DNA of 64,000 nt, taken from positions 6,487,001 through 6,551,000 of the forward strand of contig CM049416.1 in assembly GCA_026929865.2 (NCBI GenBank). The letters are read 5' to 3'. Shown here piece after piece: positions 13,392 to 28,776 of the stretch (positions are counted from its first letter, which is position 1; each line of letters opens with the position of its first letter). The translations under genes and the position numbers were made by a program. Origin of the DNA: Hyperoplus lanceolatus. Lineage: Eukaryota > Chordata > Actinopteri > Uranoscopiformes > Ammodytidae. The notes beneath the pieces are model-generated. The model was not told the DNA's origin. It saw only the letters and a program-made list of their open reading frames with translations, and made no database searches.

Positions 13392-14684
13392 ATTCCGACC
13401 AACAATTTGCTCTTCCTCAGGTGTGAGTGATTACAGTGACACGTCACCCTGATCTGGTTTTATTGGGTCATGAGACCAGGAAGGTGACAAAATAAACACA
13501 TTATCAACACAAATCATAGAAATGATGTTGAAGTTATGTCTTTGCACAATTAAAATGTCTGCTGTGTGGACATTTCTTCTTACATATTCTACCTCCCAAT
13601 AGAGAAATAAAGACCGATACTATATAGTAATTTCCAGTACACAGTAAAACACTTTTTAAAATGGCCTCAAAAGTAAGTTCAATTAAATCATTAAATCATA
13701 GTCCGATTCACTCACTCTTTCTGAAGCTTTGGGCACAATCTCTTATACATATATTCATTGTTCCCACACAATGCATTCCCCTGCCTTAAGCGACCCCCTG
13801 ACAATGTAAGTAATACGGCATATTCTTCATCTGAAGCCCAACTCCATACTGACGGTTTTACAAGCACAACGTAATGGAAAGCCAGTGAGCCATGGCTTTA
13901 ATACACTGATAGTCAAGTTAGTTCAGCCATACACTGTTTGCTGGACGTGTCACACTCACTGTCTGTGCTGTCAGAGGAGGATACAACGTGACAGTGCTTC
14001 TTATTTAGAGAAGGTCTTGTATCTGACATGAATGTGGTTGTCATGGCAGCACGAGTGACACGGTGCGGCTGCTACGTGAAACTTGGTCTTCAAGCAACAG
14101 AGGAAAAATTCAAACAAAAGCGACATCAGCACCAACCAAGCTGACAGCACATGACATGTAGGATAAATTCATGTACAGTTAGCTACTGTACCTATGGTTA
14201 TTTTAGACATACAGTGTACTTTGATGTGCACTTACTAAAGCATTTTGGAGTACTCACAGCCTTATCCGTATACTGCCATTGATCCTGATGGGAATAATAC
14301 AAGAGAATCACACCAGAGACAGAGTCGAAAGCGCCTGTGAATGACTGTGTGTTACTGTGGACATAGATAAGTGATTGTGAACTTAGGCAATAGCTCATTA
14401 CCATTCCCCCGAGTTAACGCCGCGTGGCATTGAACGCAACTGACTGTACCTGTCTTGCAGGTGTTGGATTTAGACACATGACGCACACATACAATATGTT
14501 CAAGTGAGACACACCCTTTCCCTTGCCTCAAGATACCCATACCAACATATACAGTATATAGGGAAATGACCCTTTAAAAGACATTCAATCTCATTTTTCT
14601 CAAAAATAGCAAATTAGTGAGAAGAATTCTTGCGCGAATTCCAGTAATGTCCAGTATCACTGAGATAATGTAGTAAATTTGCTA
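13392..14684. other. No gene recognised
   Basis: No supported exon. A 27-nt minus-strand open segment ending at a GTGAGT donor near 14259, preceded by a good pyrimidine tract, was noted but is probably chance. Confidence 0.4.
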
Positions 14685-14853
14685 TTAAAAAGGTAGAATC
14701 AGCGATTCTAGAGAACGCTTGTTGTCAAAAATCCCTTTTTATCTCATCACGTTCCGCTAACTGTGTGCACTGAAAGCAGTCCAGTGTTACCACACAGCCT
14801 AGGCTCTGTAAACGCGTATGTTAACAAAGGGGGGCCCCGCGTAGCTAGATACA
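14685..14853 (+). mobile_element. Miniature element family F, right-truncated
   Basis: Starts TTAAAAAGGTAGAATCAGCG and continues through GAGAACGCTTGTTGTCAAAA. The right part (ACAGCCTAGGCTCTGTAAAC) is the reverse complement of the middle of the copy at 16457-16676. The right terminus is lost. Confidence 0.6.
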
Positions 14854-15228
14854 TGCCTGTTTGCTATAGGGTATAAAGGTTATAAAATGTTCTGGACAAG
14901 CAGAAAGGCAGATCACAGAACGTGGTAGAAGTAAACATGATGTCCTAGATAATTAAATCGTTCTGTATTTGTCCAGCTTTGAAAAATTGGTTAGATTAAT
15001 TGTATTGTTGATTTAAGCCACAACATTCTACAAAAAAGCCTGATTCATCCAGTAGAATGTAGGAAATGAGAGTCTATTTGAGGGCAAACTGTGCAACCCA
15101 GCTGGGCCAATTATCTCCAATCTCTGGAAGGAACATCCAATTTGAAAGTTTGCCAGTGCTCATACACACACACCTCAGTGACATAGGAGCAAACCAGCTG
15201 GAGGAATGTACACACACAGACAGTGACT

Positions 15229-16456
<1,228 letters not shown>

Positions 16457-16676
16457 AATGAAAGATGGAGTCAGCGATCCTTGAGGAGGATTATTGTCGA
16501 AATCATCTTTTTTTTGTCAAATTTAGTGAATGTCTCTGGGCCCCTTCGTTTACATGCCGTTTACAGAGCCTAGGTTGTGTATTAACAACAGATTTTTTTA
16601 GTTAGCGGATCGTGAGGAGATATTCACTGATTTTAACAACAAGCGTTCTCCATAATCCCTGACTCCACCTTTCATT
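16457..16676. mobile_element. Miniature element family F, complete
   Basis: A 220-bp unit with terminal inverted repeats: AATGAAAGATGGAGTCAGCG at the left, and the reverse complement of CTGACTCCACCTTTCATT at the right. The pairing continues inward for about 45 bp (TTGTCGAAATCA against TGATTTTAACAA). No coding capacity. Confidence 0.7.
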
Positions 16677-17251
16677 TTGTGTAATTTTCATGATAGAGTA
16701 GGATATATAATTTATCATGTTATATTACATGATGGAATATTAAAATAATAATGATATGTCACTAAGACAAAGGCCCTCTCTCACAGCCTAACACTTGTAC
16801 TTTCTTTCTTATTCTCTTTTCTCTGACTCAAATTCAACGTCCCTTCTTTCTGTCTTTATTTTTGGGGTGAGTTGGTGGAGTTTCATTTTAAAGAACTCAC
16901 CAGAGGTAGGCAGTGTGTGAGCTGTATGCCAAGGACAGGTGGATCTCAGTGAAAAGCTTGAGTTTGAGTCCTAATGTCTCTCACAGAAGAGACGACCATT
17001 TGTTAAAAGATTGCTAAAGAAGCCTTCAACTTAAACAAAATGGAAAACAGTTGGGGCTTACGTAAAAATCCTGATCCAACACCAGCCCCGCAGCAGTATT
17101 AATGCAGGACTGAGTGAGGGACACACACACACACACACTCACTGTCTCTCTCTCTCTGGGGAGAAAGGCTTCCTTGTGGAGGTGAGGCAAGCGCTCTCAC
17201 TCTGGCTTCCTGTTCTATTCTCTCCACGGAAGTGACATGCAGAGACAGCGG

Positions 17252-17444
<193 letters not shown>

Positions 17445-17617
17445 CTGGGGGAGGAGAAGTAGAAAATGACGTTAAAAATGATGACGATTGCAAGTTTACG
17501 TAAGGTTTATTTTTTTTGGTCCAGTTTTGCTGAGTCACGGTGCAACACTCCACTGTGCAGATAACTGGGCTCCTTTCATAACAAGTCCATGTGCATGTTG
17601 TCAAATTTTGTACAAGA

Positions 17618-17632
17618 AAAAAAAAAAAAAAC
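17618..17632 (+). repeat. Poly(A) tract
   Basis: An A run followed by CAAAAAACAA. Confidence 0.8.
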
Positions 17633-17678
17633 AAAAAACAATCTAACAACACAACAGAAGAAAATGTATGAAAGGCTG

Positions 17679-17712
<34 letters not shown>
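17679..17712 (+). repeat. (GTCT)n microsatellite
   Basis: About eight TGTC units. Confidence 0.9.
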
Positions 17713-17713
<1 letters not shown>

Positions 17714-18776
17714 ATCACTGTCTGTGTGTATAACCTTGATGAATGGTTGGGATGGGAAGGTGAGTGCAGCATTAACCCAACACATGTACAGGATATACAG
17801 CACATTGAGCAACTACTATAAGTCACACTGCTGCACCGCGGTCTGTCATAGTTCGCTCTATCACACACCTACAGGTAAGGAACAGAGAGTGAGTGTGTGG
17901 GTGAGTAGCTGATAATAACATCATCCTATGCAGAAAAACACACCCACCAAAGTGTGTGCTATGATAAGGACAGGATGCGCAAACACCTTGTATTGCCTGC
18001 ATCTCATAAACTTGGACCAAGGGAATTAACAGTGTAAGAAAGAAATTATTTATATATATTTTTTTTAACATAACGTCTGGGTGATGAGCCATAAGGGACA
18101 GAATAGATGCTTTTCAGACTGATTCAAGGCTTTAAAGTTTGAAGAAAAATGACATTGATAAAAGAACTTCAACACAAGGTCCAACAAGTAAGACTGCATT
18201 GGACAGAAGTTTTTCTGTGTCTATAGCTGCTGTTTTTCAGGGTCAGGCATGAACCTTGGTGCTCAGCTGTTACAATAACGCATGGTGAGTGAGAGTGCGC
18301 TGTCGTGATGCAGCAGGCACTTCAAATATGGATTTTAAATGATTCACAGGAACACATTTAATTTTTTACCCCCTGGAGAGACATGAAAGAATACCTCCAG
18401 TGGCACAGGGGCTAGTAAAATGAGATGTCAGGACAAACAAGTCACACTGTCCTTCCCAAGCAATTTAGTCAAAAAAGCAGTGATTTTGTATGTTTGTTTT
18501 CACTTTCACAATCAAGGCAAGACACGGCAGATTTTACACGGTTTTACAATAATTGCCCAATTTGGAGATTTAGGTCTATTTTGCTTCCAATAAGCATTTC
18601 TTCTTTCATACCAGTATGAATAAAAGGTCCAAAATGTACATTAAGGTGTTTTATTTGTAACCCTTGTATATATGCATCTGTATAATCCCACTCCACAACC
18701 ATGTTTCACGCCCATTATCTCAACATTATTTTTTTTCAATACCCTGAACTAAAAAAAATCAAACTTTCCATAATCA

Positions 18777-19033
18777 AGATTGTCAGCGAATCTACATGAG
18801 GCATATAAGTTGATTTTTTTTCCCTTTATTGTACGTTCAAGTTTTTTCGGAAACATTTTGTGCGCGCTTATTGGGATTTCTCTGATCTCCACGAACCAGT
18901 GTTGAAGATTGACATCAGTTTGTAAACAAGAGAGTTTTGTGGAGCCAATAGGTTTATTCAACTTTGTGTCAACTTGTTTGGCAATGATTTGAATGTATCA
19001 TTTATATGCAAAAGTTACACACTATAGCTTTAA
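18777..19033 (+). mobile_element. Miniature element family D, left-truncated
   Basis: Ends AGTTACACACTATAGCTTTAA, nearly the right end of 32875-33206. The interior shares GCGAATCTACATGAGG, TTGTACGTTCAAGTTTTTTC and TTTGGCAATG with that copy. The left end is not recognisable. Confidence 0.55.
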
Positions 19034-19312
19034 TGTCCATATAACCTTAGTTTGCCATGTATATCACTTATCATTCACTTACTTAAGGAGGTTTGCCCAA
19101 GTGTGGTGTAATGAAACAATTGTATTGTCCCCTGTTAGAGATAAGGAGGACTGGGTTGCATGTGCAGTATTAAAAATCATTTATCACGCCCCTTGCTTAT
19201 GTGACTAAATTCTCCCAGAGGAAAGCTCCATACAGTAGGCAGCCTGTCAGGAAGATCCAATCACCTTCAGGGCCGATACCGATCCTCCCTTCCCGTCCGC
19301 TAACCTCCCCCC

Positions 19313-19313
<1 letters not shown>

Positions 19314-19408
<95 letters not shown>
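19314..19408 (+). repeat. (TG)n microsatellite
   Basis: Uninterrupted TG repeat, about 95 bp. Confidence 0.97.
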
Positions 19409-19410
<2 letters not shown>

Positions 19411-20186
19411 CACTTCCAGGAAAATTACAGCTATTTGACACTGGCACACACAGGGCAGTAGAAGACGCTTGATAGACTTCAGGGGGTGGTTTTTTTAACG
19501 GACGGTGAATCACAAAGCTGTCACCGCTGAACTGTGGTTATCGATTAAACCAATAATAACCTTCCCCCTAGCAGTTCCCTAAAGAACACTCATATACTGC
19601 TAGTCAAGGAGGATCTTTTTATTTCATCCTACTTCCTGGGACTGGGGGGGAGGGGTTGGCACATTTCCAGCCATTCATCATAAGGAAACCAGCCACAGCA
19701 TACAGGTGTCTGCACTGTGGGGGAGAATGTCTGATTGCTCCAGTTAATGTGTGTGTGTGTGTGTGTGTGCGTGTGCGTGTGCGTGTGCGTGTGTGTTATC
19801 CTCCTTCAAATGCCTATTATTATGCCATTTGAATCAATTCACTCTTTCAGTAAATGATAATAACCCCCACCAGCCTCCTAGCCACACACAGTACAGAAGC
19901 ATTTCTGGTAGATTACTTTGTAACATTAATGCAGTAATTATAATAACATTGACCTCACAACCTCCTTCTCTTTCAGTTAGTTGATTAAAGCCACAATGTG
20001 CACGATGTTAAAATGCCTGACTCTGGTGCCCTCAGTGGTTGCATCAATAAATATACAAAGTAACAGTAACGAACCTTGCGATCAGTTACACATTGATACA
20101 TCTGAACATACACTGTATCATTTAATTTTAAATTAAAGCTGCAGTAATGAATATTGTAAAGTTTACCCATTATGCAAAACAATGCT

Positions 20187-20365
20187 TAAAGAGACAGGCA
20201 CTAAAACAGAGCGTTTCAGACAGAGGCTGAAAAGAGGAGATTCAGCAATGGCACTATGAAAAATAGAAAAAGGTTTTTTTGGACACTACACCGTGAAAAC
20301 AGTTCCAAGTAGAAACCTGAATTTTAATGTTGAACCTGAAAATCAGCATAATATATGACTTTTAA
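20187..20365 (-). mobile_element. Miniature element family E, partial
   Basis: AAAGAGACAGGCACTAAAAC, GAGCGTTTCAGACAGAGGCT and AATGGCACTATGA match the reverse strand of 25095-25376 and 50675-51014. It ends GACTTTTAA, corresponding to their left end. Confidence 0.6.
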
Positions 20366-21526
20366 ATAAACAACGGGTCAATTTTGTTTCAAGCCAAAGC
20401 AGACATACGTCGTCAGCAACAGAATTCTGAGAGAATTAAGTGCATTAGAATATTAATCCATCCGTTTTACAGTGTTGTAATGATGTCTCTGAAATGTACA
20501 GTATGGTGCCTCCATCCGGCTGATGACAATGCTACACAATTGGAGACAAGGACTGTGTCAAACATGATGTCTTAATTGGTACTGGACTCTTCCAGTACCA
20601 TTTAAAACATCATGTTTGGCTTTAAAGCTGTGAGCCTTTGTTATAATCTCTTTGATTTCACATTGTAGCATTAAAAATGCATAATATCCTTCCGGTAGAC
20701 GTGATGGCTTGTCTCATGCTGCAATTTCTAATCCATAGTTTGTCATCCCACAAACGGCGTTCTCAATGGGCCCTTTATTGCCGAAGTTTGGAGTTATAGA
20801 AATATACAGTATATGTAGGCTGCGAACAGGCAACCGCTGTTTTCTCATCAGTGACATTACCATAAAGCTCCTGGTGCTAGCAGTATAGTACGTACAGCCC
20901 CGGGTTACTGCGTGTGTTAATGTGCGTCAGTAGTACGGTTCAGACGGAGTTCACACACAGTAAAAGCCCAGAGGAAGGCAGGCATGTGTAGAGTTATGCT
21001 AATGATATAGCGACTGTGGCTAGCATCAATCTCCACTATAAGGAGCGTGACAATACTTTAAGTTAGCGAGAAAGCTAAGCTTCTCTGTGTCATTCATACA
21101 CACACACATACACACACACATACACATACACACACAAGCATCACAGCTGACAAAGGTACCTCACAGGCACAGACACACTTTCCATGAATAACAATGTAGT
21201 TAACAATGTGGGCTTTGTCGAGTCTGCCTTTTCGGCCACAAACGGTTTTCCTAACCAATATTTCACGGCATGGTTTGAAACCTAGCGTAGCTTATAATTG
21301 ACTGCTGTCAGGAAGAACAAGGAAAGTGTGAGAGACAGCATGTTTGTTAAGCATTATTCCAATTTGTTTTCTATTAATGCAAATAGGTAATTAAAATAGG
21401 TGTTCAGATGTCAAGTTTATCCTGAGGATGGCTCTTGAGGACAAGACCAATGGGTCATTCACAATCCAAACCGAAACTGTGCCGCTCAGTGGGAAACAAG
21501 GCTTGACTTTACCAGGCTCTACTGCA
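20366..21526. other. No gene recognised
   Basis: Ordinary unique-looking sequence with a short CA/CATA tract at 21098-21136. No supported exon. Confidence 0.5.

Positions 21527-22726
<1,200 letters not shown>

Positions 22727-22822
<96 letters not shown>
22727..22822 (+). repeat. (AC)48 microsatellite
   Basis: Uninterrupted AC repeat, 96 bp. Confidence 0.97.
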
Positions 22823-22824
<2 letters not shown>

Positions 22825-22909
22825 CAAAGCACCCCCCTGAGACCTTTCTGGATAACACTGCAGTTGTTTTCGAGTCCGACACACTTCTCCGAAAGCAATG
22901 ACTCAGAAA

Positions 22910-22982
22910 ACACACACACACACACACAGACACAGACACAGACACAGACACAGACACAGACACAGACACAGACACAGACACA

Positions 22983-23028
<46 letters not shown>
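22910..23028 (+). repeat. (CA)n containing a (CAGACA)n hexamer block
   Basis: CA repeat flanking about ten CAGACA hexamers (about 22928-22986). Confidence 0.95.
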
Positions 23029-23032
<4 letters not shown>

Positions 23033-23235
23033 TAGTCAGCAAAAGCACTAACCACAAGCCAACACATTGTAAATCTTCAACTTTCCCCTGTGCTTCCCTC
23101 TTGGCTGGGTGCCGACAGCTTCCCAAATCGAGCGGTGAATTACTCTGTAAGAGCTGGAATGTCCTTGGAATGTCCTGTCTGATGATACACATCTACATAC
23201 ACTATGAAAAACTGAAACTGCTCATCTGAAGCCAA

Positions 23236-23250
23236 CCCCCCCCCCCCCCC
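23236..23250 (+). repeat. Poly(C)15 tract
   Basis: Fifteen consecutive C, 43 bp before a family B element. Confidence 0.95.
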
Positions 23251-23293
23251 ATGACATATGACTGTTCAGTGGGCATTGTGGGTATTTTTTCCT

Positions 23294-24495
23294 TTAAAGC
23301 CACTACGAGTAACATGGCACGTTGGCGTCCCCTTTGGACAAAAGCGGTAGTATTTCTACGATGCCCGCTGTCGCAAAGCTGTTTTCTAGCACGTGCCAGG
23401 CGCGTGAGTGTGAACTGAGAAGGGAGCAATATAGTGCATGTCCGTGTGTTGAAAGTGTGAGGACTCTTTTCGGCTCCGTGAGAGTGTTAAATGGACTTGT
23501 ATAGCGCTATATCTCCGTTTATCACAGACCTAAAGCGCTTTACATTGTTTTTTGTACACATTCACCCAGTCACACACACATTCATACACAGGTTGCTAAG
23601 CTAACTAAGCTAACTATCGGGAGTAATTCGGGGTTCAGTGTCTTGCCCAGGGACACTTCGACATGTGGCGGGGAGACGGGGGATTGAACCTCCGACCCTG
23701 CACACCAGTGGCGAACTCCCTACCCACTTCGCCACTGCCGCCCCTGGTTTTGACACTGCATGAACTAATGCCAGTCACTGCCACACGCACCTGATTGCAA
23801 TGAGTTGATGCAGCAGTGTCACCTAACTACTCTCTCTCACGGAGCTGAAAGATTATGTGTCCGACTCCTCACAGAAAGCGAATGAACGAGAGACGGCAGT
23901 TAGTATGGATCACGATGAGGTAATGTGTTTATGTTGTTGTAAATAATTACTATTTCAGATAATGGTTATCTGATGATGGTGAAGCAAAGCAAACTTTGTG
24001 TTAGTACCAACCGCTCATTCATTTAGGAGTAAACACTGCAGTCTAGTTTCGCTCTCGTGAAATTGTAAACACGTTGCTTGGCAACGCCCTCGTCCCCCGT
24101 AGCCTATATCACTCTCCCTTTTAGCTTTTCTTCATTGCATTTTCTTTTTTTTCTTTGATGGTTCAGCCCCGTTATCAGTCATTATGACGACAAATAACTG
24201 TATCAAACAAGGCTCCCGCTCCCCTTCCCTCATCTGGAGGGATAGGCTTCTCAATTCACGTTGCTGCGCCACACTGAAATCTGCGACCAATACGGATATG
24301 TGACCATAGAGCTTGCACGAGCGAACCGAAAATCGGACTGGGTGTGCGACCAGACCAAAAGCAGAAATAAAAACTATTTAAAAACGTCTTTCTTTGCACT
24401 GATGGTCTCATTTGCTGTTAAAGGTAATTTATGATTATCAGAGGAAACATGAGGCTGTTTAAAAGATATTTAAATGTTACTCGGAGCCGCTTTAA
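23294..24495 (-). mobile_element. Family B element, copy 2, carrying a nested SINE
   Basis: Reverse-oriented relative of 1958-2893, starting TTAAAGCCACTACGAGTAAC and ending AGCCGCTTTAA. Total 1,202 bp. Removing the 260-bp SINE at 23487-23746 leaves 942 bp, close to the 936 bp of copy 1, and the flanks of the SINE are contiguous in copy 1. Interior identity is high, with scattered substitutions. Confidence 0.8.
23487..23746 (-). mobile_element. tRNA-derived SINE nested in a family B element
   Basis: Read on the minus strand, it begins GGCGGCAGTGGCGAAGTGGG, with an RNA polymerase III A-box-like TGGCGAAGTGG (about 23725-23735) and a B-box-like GGTTCAATCC (23681-23690). Its tail, AATGTAAAGCGCTTTAG...TAGCGCTATACAAG, resembles the 3' ends of fish LINEs. 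The precise limits come from comparison with the uninterrupted family B copy at 1958-2893. No clear target-site duplication is seen. Confidence 0.75.
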
Positions 24496-25094
24496 GTGAA
24501 AGAGTCAAGTCATGGTCTGCTGGCAAGCGTGTAAACAGTCTGTTAGTGTGCAAATGGAGAGCCCTCTCTTTAAAAAAAAAACTGTTGGCAGCAGATCAAG
24601 CCTTCAATGTGTAGTTTTCATCTCTACCCACCCAAGGAACCACAAAGCTTGTCTGGTTGGAGAGCCTGACGTCGTATCTAAATTCTCATACATTTTTCCT
24701 ACTTAGCCCCGGCTTGTAAACAATTTAGAATGTTATTGTATTTAAGAAAAGTACAATAGATGTGTTTTTTCCCTTTTTTGGTGTTCACATCAGGTAAAAT
24801 CAAGATAGACATGATGGATATGAAGTATAAGTCCAAACAGCTGAGGCTTGATTTACTCTGTTTAGTCATTGCAAAGTCTTTGTGCATGAGGAAGTGTTGG
24901 CGTTTGGATGGAATCTTCTGTCTGTTTGCACATTGGAGGAGTCACTGCCTGTAGATTCTCTGGATTATCTATTCAGCCGATAAACAGTGGATGGTTTACA
25001 GTCAACAGTCAACGCCTAAAAGAACCAGACTAAATGAAATAAGCTGATATTAAAACTCAACAATGAAAGGCTTACATCTTTAAGCTGAAACGTA
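24496..25094. other. No gene recognised
   Basis: No supported exon or element. Confidence 0.5.
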
Positions 25095-25376
25095 TTAAAG
25101 GTCACAAGTGATGCTCATATTCAGGTTCAAAACGGTCATTTGGGTTTTTATTAGAAACTATTTTCATGGTGTACTGTCCCAAAACAAAACTTTATACCTA
25201 TGTCTCACAGTTCCACTGCTGAATCTCCTCTTTTCAGCCTCTGTCTAAAATGCTTTGTTTTAGAGCCTGTCTCTTTAAACTCCGCCTCTTTGTTAGATTC
25301 AGGCGGGATCTGGGGGTGTGGCTTATCGCAGGTAGAGGTAGTGCTAAGTTAGGTTGTTAAAGGGAAGGCGTGTCCA
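25095..25376 (+). mobile_element. Miniature element family E, right end lost
   Basis: Starts TTAAAGGTCACAAGTGATGC. The interior TTCAGCCTCTGTCTAAAATG and TTTTAGAGCCTGTCTCTTTA and the GGATCTGGGGGTGTGGCTT block match 50675-51014. The terminal GTGACCTTTAA is absent. Confidence 0.65.
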
Positions 25377-27093
25377 ATATTCCCCATTCATACATTCATA
25401 GCAACAGTAGTGTTGTTTTTCTGATCATTTTTCAAAGGGAGATTTTCTTCTCAAGTTCAAAATCCAAGCCACAAATTATTTATCTGACGGTACTTCACCT
25501 TTCCCAACCCAGAGGTCTATCACCGTGGGGGAGATTACATCAGAAAGCCGATTAAATAAAACAAACCCCCAGTGCAGCATAGCACCCTGCAGCATGAATA
25601 CATAAGGCCAACACATCTCTTCCTCACTCTCTCAGCCTCTTTCAGCTTCCATCACGCTGCCATGAGAACCAGTGCCAACTCACTCTGACTTCTACCAAAT
25701 CAATAAAGACGTCCTGCGTCTCTATATCAAAATCATGCCATTCAGTTGCAATGACGGAGTTTAAAAAAAAAATACCAACAAGGGTCACAGAGACAGTTCT
25801 CTTTCAGAGGTCTACTATACAGTTCCAAAGTTTGGAATCGCCTTCCACAACCACTAAGCTTGATTCAGTACAGTCAGATGTGTGAGAGCTACTTTGTACC
25901 TTCAAATCTAAAATCATCGTTCATGCTTTGAGGTTGTATACATTTCTGATTACAAATACATGTTTTTTTTATGTATGAAGGGTTAGTACAAAGTAGAAAA
26001 GGAGAACAAAACATTGTACAATGGCTGACCCAGACTATCAAACTTAAAAGACAAGAACGAGATACATATTCCTCTGAGCAACAGTTAAACAAGGACAGAA
26101 GAAATGACCAGTCATTGGTCAAATAAACTGTTAGCTATGAAGAATCTGTAAATATTTAAATAATAGCTAGAACACGCTGGAATTAAGGGGCCTGTGGCAT
26201 CAGCAAAGCTATTCTTTAAACAGAACAGAAAGGTAAGTTTGTTAAAGGTTTATTATAGGCTCTATTGGAACTGGATCATGGACAATCAGCTGAACCTATT
26301 CAATCCAACCACATAGGACACTGCAGAGGGCCCACAGAAAAAGTTAAAAAACATAAATATTTTGAGCACCAACCAATTTAGGTCAATAATGACCAAAGGT
26401 CAACTTCTTGTTTCTGGACTCCAAAACAAGTATTTTTGGGGGGGAAATGGTTACAACAGTATTACCCTCTTTCATAACAATATACTGACATCAACTAAAT
26501 GGAAATTTTTATCATTTAGTTATTATACTTTTTGGGCCGAATGTAAAAAAATACATTAGGTGACTGAATAATACAGTTTTTATCAATGTTAAAATCATCC
26601 ATTATGGAAGGGAAGAAGAAAAACATGAATATAACCATTTATTATTAACAAAAACATCCATTATTTATTTGGGTCCACCTGAGATATAGTTCTGAAAACA
26701 GTCTCTATTTCAAAGCCTTTTCAACCAAAGGTGCCAGATACTAAACTGCACCAAATAAAGTAGAAAGCTTAGGGATACTGAAGAAAAAAAGAATAAGCCG
26801 AATAAGGGATAAAAAGCCAAGACAAAGCACGACCCACCAACGGCTCAGTGATCACAAACTGAAAGTCAAAAATATTACAAAGTTCTAGCAAGTTGTTAAG
26901 GGCAAAACTGCTGAACGCACACAAAGCAAATTTGAGCAGTAATCCATCAATCAACAATTGAGGGCATGCCGTGACACATTAGTAAGGGCAACACACAAAC
27001 TGAAAGCATGCAAGGGCAGTCACAAGCGTAATGGATCTTTAAAGCCCACAGGACGAAATGTGTCACTATAGAGTTTCATGATTTATTTTTCAG
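25377..27093. other. No gene recognised
   Basis: AT-rich unique-looking sequence without a supported exon. Confidence 0.5.
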
Positions 27094-27114
27094 CGTTGCA
27101 CGTTCTCTGATTTG
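27094..27114 (+). CDS. Candidate microexon 1 of an unrecognised unit
   Basis: 21 nt between TTTCATGATTTATTTTTCAG and a GTAAGT donor at 27115. Read in the frame that stays open with the two candidates downstream it gives RCTFSDL. No similarity recognised. Confidence 0.2.
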
Positions 27115-27638
27115 GTAAGTCAGGCAACATAACGTGGTAAATAAACCCCAAGCATCAAGCAAGCACACAGGAGTGTTTAGTGTTGCTGAAAAGTATATTT
27201 TGATGCTGCTGTCTTGACTACCAGTGCTTGAGCTTAGCTAACCTGGATGAGAACACGCACAGTTACAGGAACGGTTTCTGTCGTCTTTAATTAAGATGGA
27301 GAGTGAAGCAAAAAGCTAAAACATTTAAATGTTGAACTATTCCTTTAAACTAGCTTGTATAATGCATCGTCCGATCATGTCTAGATGCAAAAGTGTTTAT
27401 ACCTGTTCTGAATGGCTACGTATGGAAGCAAGCTAAAAACATGACTGAATTTATACGGCCTACCTGATCTCACTCCAAGAACTCTGTCTTAGGTGTCTTT
27501 ATGGCCTTGCCATAATACATTTTTACTATAAATCTTCTGATGTTTGCTCAGGCATACACATGAAAAGTTACGAAATGTGTTGTGTCAATGATTATATAGT
27601 ATGTGAAAGAATTCCTCTGTACTCTCTCGTCACTGCAG

Positions 27639-27674
27639 GGAGTGGACACGCTTGTCGGATCGTCAGCTTATTCG
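27639..27674 (+). CDS. Candidate microexon 2 of an unrecognised unit
   Basis: 36 nt between CTCTCTCGTCACTGCAG and a GTAAGT donor at 27675, reading GVDTLVGSSAYS in the shared frame. The length is a multiple of three. Confidence 0.22.
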
Positions 27675-28089
27675 GTAAGTTATAAAAATTGTCGGTAGCA
27701 TCCCGTTTCCAAATTTTGAAATTGGAAAATTGGGGGTTTGGCCAATATAACAAGCACTTCTTTTCAAGCATCCCCCATTTCAAAGACCTTGATAAAAAAT
27801 AAAAAACGGACCCAGTACAAACACACATACACTTATTCTGATACTTGACTGATTCATCTTGATGGTCTGGAACTATTTGGCTGTGACCTTTTAGTTATAT
27901 TAAGAAACATTTGTGGGCGTAATGCCAGCAACAAACATACTATGGGTCCATCTTGCTGAATCATTTCACTTAAAGTCAGCAGCACACTCAATTTAGTCCA
28001 ACGCACTAATGTCATGTGTGGGGCTATCAGGCTATTTCCCTTTCCCATGAGATGCTTCCACTCTATACACATAAAGTGTTGTGTTTCAG

Positions 28090-28207
28090 GAAGTGGTAGC
28101 ATGCACTAGCATCACAACCAACGTCACAACCACGTCCACGTTTAGACAACAAGGGTGTGTAACTAAACAAAAGGCCTTCTCTTGTTGCATGGAAACAGGA
28201 TCTGTAG
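28090..28207 (+). CDS. Candidate exon 3 of an unrecognised unit
   Basis: 118 nt after AAAGTGTTGTGTTTCAG and before a GTAAGC donor at 28208. It is open in the same phase as the two microexons upstream, reading EVVACTSITTNVTTTSTFRQ and continuing to METGSV. Threonine-rich; no family recognised. Confidence 0.25.
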
Positions 28208-28486
28208 GTAAGCCACGTCATGACCAGGGCCGACTAAAAGGCAAAGGCCATGAGAAAGAAAGCAACACACTTTGATGATGACATTAATGATGCTAAGTTA
28301 ACTGCTAGGTCTTCAATACATATTATTGGATATGAATCTGAATCGCAAGCTAGTGGCTAGCTTTTGGATAACTGCTCATTCCTAGATCTTAAAAGGTACT
28401 GTGTGAGGAACTTATTGCCATTGTTCAGAACAGACTTGGTAGAAATACAATATAATATTCACTATTACGTTTTAATATGTGTGTGA

Positions 28487-28776
28487 ACACGTTTTTATAT
28501 ATAGTGGGTATCCTGGGAAAATGCTCCTGTCGGAAGACAGAAGAAGAACTATTGAATAAATTACTAAAAACATCTTCACCTCATCACTTGATATTGTGGA
28601 AAGACCTGAGGCATTGGTGGATGTTGCCATCTTTAATAACTTGCTTCTTGTCCTTGAAGGCCACCATAGCTTCTGTAAATTCTCCCAAAGAGAGGGTTGA
28701 GCAAGGGAACATTGACATCTAGAATATCACCACTAGATGCCTTTAAATACCCAAATATTACACACTGTACCTTTAA
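28487..28776 (+). mobile_element. Family A-related element, 5'-truncated
   Basis: Ends ATTACACACTGTACCTTTAA and contains the CTTGTCCTTGAAGGCCACCA block of family A and the ACATCTTCACCTCATCA block shared with 46920-47333. The left terminus is missing. Confidence 0.6.

Noticed and set aside
14259-14285. 27-nt minus-strand microexon (DQWQYTDKA) with good splice signals
   Set aside because: Isolated, with no in-phase neighbour. Dozens of such donor/acceptor pairs are expected by chance on two strands of 64 kb.
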